A stretch of 64,000 nucleotides of DNA. Origin: Polytrichum commune. Taxonomy: Eukaryota; Streptophyta; Polytrichopsida; Polytrichales; Polytrichaceae. The position numbers and the translations under genes are program-made. Location: NCBI GenBank assembly GCA_950295325.1, contig OX485804.1, forward strand, positions 51,214,001-51,278,000, given 5' to 3'. Below are positions 59,135 to 64,000 of this stretch, one piece after another. Under the pieces are notes generated by a model. The model was not told the origin of the DNA. It ran no database searches and worked only from the letters and a program-made list of their open reading frames with translations. Within the stretch, counting starts at the first letter, position 1; each line of letters starts with the position of its first letter.

Positions 59135-62100
59135 ATGTTTTGTGCCTGTAAGTTACGCAACAAATGCCGCTCCTTCCCGCTCCCCCTGTGCGTTTTTCAA
59201 ACTAAATGCAAAGGGTTAGGATTAGGGAATCGAGATTGACGCACCCTGAGCTCAGAGTTAGGATTAAGAACTCGAGAGAGCTTCTGTGCATTAGTTTGTA
59301 TCATGTAGAGACAATGAGGAGAAGGAGAGAAGGGAATCATCGGCAGATAGTATTTATTGTTTGCATTGTCTTGACTATGATTGTGAGGAACACTACGGAG
59401 GTTCGGAATGGTTCTGAAGTGAGGTTGAAATCTGGTTGCAGTATCAGGTGTGACACCTGAAGATCCTGTGGTGTCACGCAAGTCTGGCTCGCTGTTTGAA
59501 CGGAGGCTGATTCTCAAGCACCTTGCGGTAATATTTCTGTATTTGTAATATCTCTGTGACCTCTTTCTAAGTGTTTCTCCTGCAAATAATTAATAGGTAT
59601 TGGCTTTTTATTTTTTTGAAACCATAATCAGCTAATTAGAGGCCTGTACATGCGTACAGGATAATGGAACCGATCCTGTTACTGGAGAGGTCCTGTCTCT
59701 GGAGGACCTTATTGCAGTCAAGACTAACAAGGTATATTCCTCAGGGACCTGCAATTGGAAATATGAAGCATGTATTTATGTATGTAGCTTATTATAAATA
59801 GTCATGTTTGGGTATTGCCTTCATGAATGTTTTCCTCCTCATTCACGCCCTTATAAATTACATTCACAATTTTGATGAGCTGGTGGTTTATGACTGGCAG
59901 GCTGTTAAGCCCAGACCCTTGCAAGCAGCAAGCATCCCTGGCATGCTTGGCCTCTTCCAGAATGTAAGAATGGCTGTGTATCCTCTCTATGAGATGAGTT
60001 TTTGTTCTGGAGATTAGATTCGAGCAGCTGATGAAGTTGTCAAATTGTAATTTTCGGCCTTGGTAGTTGAAGCTTAGCTTCTGATGTGGGTGAACAGATG
60101 GATTGAATTGTGCTTTGCTGGTTTTTGCTTTGGGGAGCTGCTGTATACGAGTATAACATTAATCTCCTGACTTGAAATATCAACTAATGTTATAATGCTG
60201 TAAACAGGAATGGGACGCAGTTGTTTTATCCAACTATGCATTGGAGCAGCAACTGCATACTGCTCGCCAAGAACTAAGTCATGCTCTCTATCAGGTTTCA
60301 TCCAATACCTGTTAATCAATCTATGACTCAACTTGAAGGGATCATGTAGAGTGGTTGTCTCAGATTCTAAGTCTCATTAAATTTATCACTACACATTATG
60401 TTGTAGTGAGCGCATGGAATTTCAATCTCTTTTGATGTTTGTGGGAAAAATAATATCTCCTCAGTTTCTTGGCCATCACAGTCTAGAAAGGGCAGTGAAT
60501 GATTTAGTGGTTCTGGAAACCTTATGAATTGCAGCATGATGCTGCTTGTCGAGTGATTGCACGCTTGAGGATAGAGAGGGATGAGGCTCGGGATCTGCTT
60601 TTGAAAGCAGAGAGACAAGTTCCTTCTACTATTTCTGCTCCTGCTCCTGCTGCTCCTACAGTTACTAGCAATGGCAAGCGAGGTGAGCTCAACAAGTTTG
60701 TCTACCTGCTATTGTTTGACTTTGTCCTTGAGGTCTATTATTTCTCATATCAGGGGAAAGGCTCTGAACTGCCTGATGTTGCCACCAATGACCCTGTTGT
60801 GCCAGATGTACTTTGGTTTTGCCAGTCTTATGGAAATTGACACTGTAGCCTGGATGTTGTGAAGCATTCTTGCGGCCTTCTCTTCACATTGTTTCCAGTA
60901 GTTTCCATTCTTGTTTTATATCTCTACATATAAACATTGTGCTCAGCCGACTTCTTGAGGTTAACTTCCTTAAGAATTTTGTTCACTGCGTATTTGTCAA
61001 TTATCTTCATAGGTCTTGATACCTGGTAAGGTTGAGATACAGTCTACTCCAAGAACTTGTGGAGTATGTTTCTACATCTTGCAAGTTTTGTTTTGTTGCA
61101 ATCAGTGGTCGTGGAGGGTGGAGACCTAATAGTGAACTGGCCTGTACAGCCCCCGAGAATGAATCTGAATCTGAGGTGCCTGGAAAGAAACCAAGGCAAG
61201 GAATCACATCCGAGATCATCAAAGAGCTTACTGATTGCAATATTCGACTCTCTGGACAGCGAAAGAAGCGACAGGTTTGACCTTAGAAACTCTTAGATAT
61301 ATTTCTAAATAGTATGTCTGGTTTTGTCACTTGGATGTCAAGAACCTTCTGAGAAGGGAGCAGAGGGTTGGTTATTGTATGTCATCCAATTCAGCTTGTT
61401 GCAGTCTTGTGACTGAGAAGGAATTGGTTCTTGTGTGCAGATATCAACGACACTGGCCAGTACGGAATCTTTGGAAACATATACACAATTGTCCAGTCAT
61501 CCATTGCATTCTAGCTCAAAACCAGGAATTCTTTCGATAGACATTCATCAATCCAAAGTATTCACCTTTCCCCTTCTTAAGTGCATTGTTTTTTATTTAT
61601 TACAATATGCACTATACTATTGTCTCCATGTTTGGGGTGTATGGATGTCAATATTAACCTAATCTGTGTACTGCATTTTCAGGATCTTATATTGTCAGGA
61701 GGTGTTGATGCTACAGCAACAGTGTTTAATAGAAGTTCTGGGGAGCTTTTGGCAACTCTTTCTGGTCATACCAAACGGGTAAGGGTGTTCATATGGGGCT
61801 CTTTGCTTCTTCTGTTGTCATGGCTGGCAACATTGCAGTGGACATTTTATGTATGTATTGAATCTCGATTGAAGTGGGAAATGTTGATCTATGTGGAGGT
61901 TCTGCTAAGTGGTCAAATATGTATGCATACATCATTTCATGAAGCCTCAGCTGATGTATATAACTGCCAGTTTGTTGGACCTGAAGAAGGTGATTTGGGG
62001 ACTTACATCTGGTTTCATTTATTATGGGTTGATATCTTTGCAGGTCACTAGTGTGAAGTTTGTAGCACGAGATGAATTTGTTTTAACCGGTTCCATGGAC

Positions 62101-63992
62101 AAGGTTTGTTTCAAATCTCTTTTGCTTATTCAATGTCACACTAAAGAGTTCTGATTGCACCATTGTTGGAATAAGGTCTGTATATAATGCTTCTAGCACA
62201 GTTAGTAACTAACAAATGTGATGTTGGATCCGTAGACTGTGCGAATTTGGCAAGGGAAGGATGATGGGAGCTATGACTGCAAGCATATACTGAAGGATCA
62301 CACTGCTGAGGTATTTTCCAGTTTGTTTGGCGATGAGTGGGGTGGACCAAGTTTCTATTGAAGTGTTGCAGCTTATTCAAGTGTATCTGGCACCTCAGCA
62401 AATTGGACAGAACCTGATTCTATTTTGGACCTCTGTTGCAGGTCAGGGCGGTAACTGTACATGCCACACAAAATTACTTCGTGACAGCGTCATCTGACAA
62501 GACATGGAGCTTCTATGATCTGTCTTCTGGACTTTGTCTGGCGCAGGTATAACTATCTCTGGGTTCTAATGGCTTTAGAGTCTGGTAGTATATTACAAGA
62601 TGCTTTTGACATCCAAGACTGGAAGGAGCTGTTCTCATTCTTGCCTTCTGTGGTTGGTATGGAATTGTATTTTGTTTCTGTTATTGTTGGGTGCAGTGAG
62701 TTTGCCTGTGGACAAATTATCACCTCAATTGAAGTCTTCTCGCAGATTATTAACTTGTTCTGGGTGTTGAATATTTGCCTTTGTACCAGGTTAGCGAGCC
62801 TACTGTGCAGGAAGGATTCACATCAGCTTCTTTCCATCCCGACGGTCTTATCCTTGGTACTGGAACTGCAGAGTCTCTGGTCCGAATTTGGGATGTGAAA
62901 TCTCAGGTTTGTTCCTTATCCAACTTTTTCTGTAGAGACACTAAGATGCATTCAATATTTTTTTACTGTATAATGCTTGTGTTATATGTGAGGCTTGATA
63001 ATTCAACATCTACTGATTCCATCTCTTGTGGTTGTAGGCCAATGTTGCCAAGTTTGAAGGGCACACAGGACCTGTTACTGATATTTCTTTCTCAGAGAAT
63101 GGTTATTTTCTGGCTGTAAGTTTCGTATTCATAAACCTACAAATGGATTCCTCAGTGTCGAGTCAAGGTTATATGGTGGAGGCATGAATATGCCTGCTAT
63201 AATGACTGAGCTGTCGATTGCATTGTGTGACAAATAACATATACCCTTGAGAGGGGTTCTTAAATGTGTGTGCACTATTGGATTCACTTATCTGCATTTG
63301 CATATGTTTCTCTGAAAGTCCCTCATTCAGTTCATATACTCTGGATGCCTTTGTACAGACGGCTGCACAAGATGGAGTGAAGTTGTGGGATCTACGGAAA
63401 CTTAAGAACTTCCGTTCATTTGCTCCATATGACAATAACACCCCAACAAATACAGGTTTGACTTATTAATTGTCTATTTATTTTTATATAATTGTGACAA
63501 AGTTCTCAATTCTTTCAGTTGGGAAGGGAAAACTACAAATGCAAACGTCCAACTCCAGGAGACTAGATTGATCTGAGAAGTATTCATGAGTGTGTTTTCA
63601 TTCTGTGTCTGAATCATGTGATTTGTTGTTACACGCATGAAGTAACACCTCCAAGCAGTCAGTGGAAGATTCTTATGGATCTGTTTGTTTGCAGTGGAAT
63701 TTGATTACAGTGGTAGCTACTTAGCCGTTGGTGGCTCTGATATAAGGTACACTTCTACCCCTGTTTTGTAATAGCTGCATATGTCTATGTATATTCTATT
63801 TGTTTAATTGACTACTTGTGGATTCACTAACAAATCATGTTATTTCAGGACTCCATTGAAGTCATTTTCTTGTTTAAGATACAAGTAGAAAGTTTTTTCA
63901 ACTTGGCTTGGGTTCATGCAGGTTGTATCAAGTAGCAAGTGTGAAGCAGGAGTGGAATACCATCAAAGTTTTTCCGGATTTGTCAGGCACAG
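59135..63992 (+). CDS. PRP19: Pre-mRNA-processing factor 19 (U-box E3 ligase, WD40), 5' part
   Basis: Spliceosome-associated ubiquitin ligase and scaffold of the NineTeen/MOS4-associated complex, nuclear. Exons: 59135-59147, 59442-59527, 59660-59731, 59901-59963, 60208-60294, 60535-60682, 61150-61274, 61441-61557, 61683-61778, 62044-62103, 62236-62310, 62442-62546, 62790-62906, 63038-63115, 63359-63455, 63695-63746, 63922-63992; all GT-AG, phases consistent, frame open. N-terminal U-box ([28 protein letters not shown]), the conserved [20 protein letters not shown], the tetramerising coiled coil ([25 protein letters not shown], shown here only in part), then WD40 blades ([45 protein letters not shown]). 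The frame leaves the window after DLSGTG, so the last blades are missing. The first exon is only 13 bases. The MNC start usual in plants is MFC here. The only clearly functional gene in the window. Confidence 0.93.
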
Positions 63993-64000
63993 GTGATCCA

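Noticed and set aside
58780-59163. 127-residue minus-strand ORF opposite the PRP19 leader
   Set aside because: It overlaps the repeat module and the PRP19 first exon in antisense, with no recognisable domain.
60754-60840. Possible extra PRP19 exon after a CAG near 60753
   Set aside because: Joining it in phase gives a stop after four codons; the acceptor at 61149 joins exon 6 in phase to [14 protein letters not shown] and the conserved [13 protein letters not shown].

Overview
The window is nuclear DNA of a plant (streptophyte). It carries one conserved single-copy gene with many GT-AG introns (PRP19, right edge), nested plant-type Ty1/copia, LINE, MITE and LTR insertions, and AT-rich intergenic DNA. 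Several repeat ORFs feel like those of seed-free plants (bryophyte, lycophyte, fern or charophyte), but I cannot name the species. Almost everything left of 59 kb is mobile or repetitive; there are no prokaryotic-style operons, tRNAs, rRNAs or CRISPR arrays that I can see.

Layout. 1-3050: decayed copia element (gag to integrase). 3670-7300: decayed LINE on the minus strand. 7973-8918: non-autonomous TIR element. 9.1-25.2 kb: large composite DNA transposon 'element 1', with a MULE-like transposase on minus and, divergently, a 14-exon gene on plus that encodes a ParB-like domain joined to a beta-class DNA (N6/N4) methyltransferase. Its large introns are packed with repeats carrying a conserved 20-bp inverted repeat. 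25.2-26.3 kb: LTR-like piece on minus. 26.3-27.25 and 42.5-44.6 kb: two halves of one copia element, split inside reverse transcriptase by 'element 2' (27256-42517), a 15.3-kb relative of element 1 with matching terminal inverted repeats and a 10-bp target-site duplication. Element 2 contains a transposase pseudogene (minus), a 6.8-kb satellite with 996-bp higher-order repeats, a nested 712-bp TIR element, and a second ParB-like gene whose homology skips the methyltransferase exons. 44.9-53.5 kb: a DUF7869-like remnant, two related long LTR-like sequences and a 49-bp minisatellite. 55.5-58.9 kb: degenerate repeated module. 59.1-64 kb: PRP19, 17 exons visible, running off the window.

The main result is the recurrent pairing, in two independent copies with the same divergent layout, of a MULE-like SWIM transposase with a ParB-fold gene that in one copy is fused to a DNA methyltransferase. 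Both copies are damaged here (nonsense codons, one-base frameshifts, a mutated splice donor), so they are fossils of a system whose intact form should be sought elsewhere in the genome. Intron-resident inverted repeats in element 1 and satellite inverted repeats in element 2 share the core CGGTGCCG and could be binding or methylation sites; that is a hypothesis. All exon models come from reading splice signals and reading-frame phase by eye.
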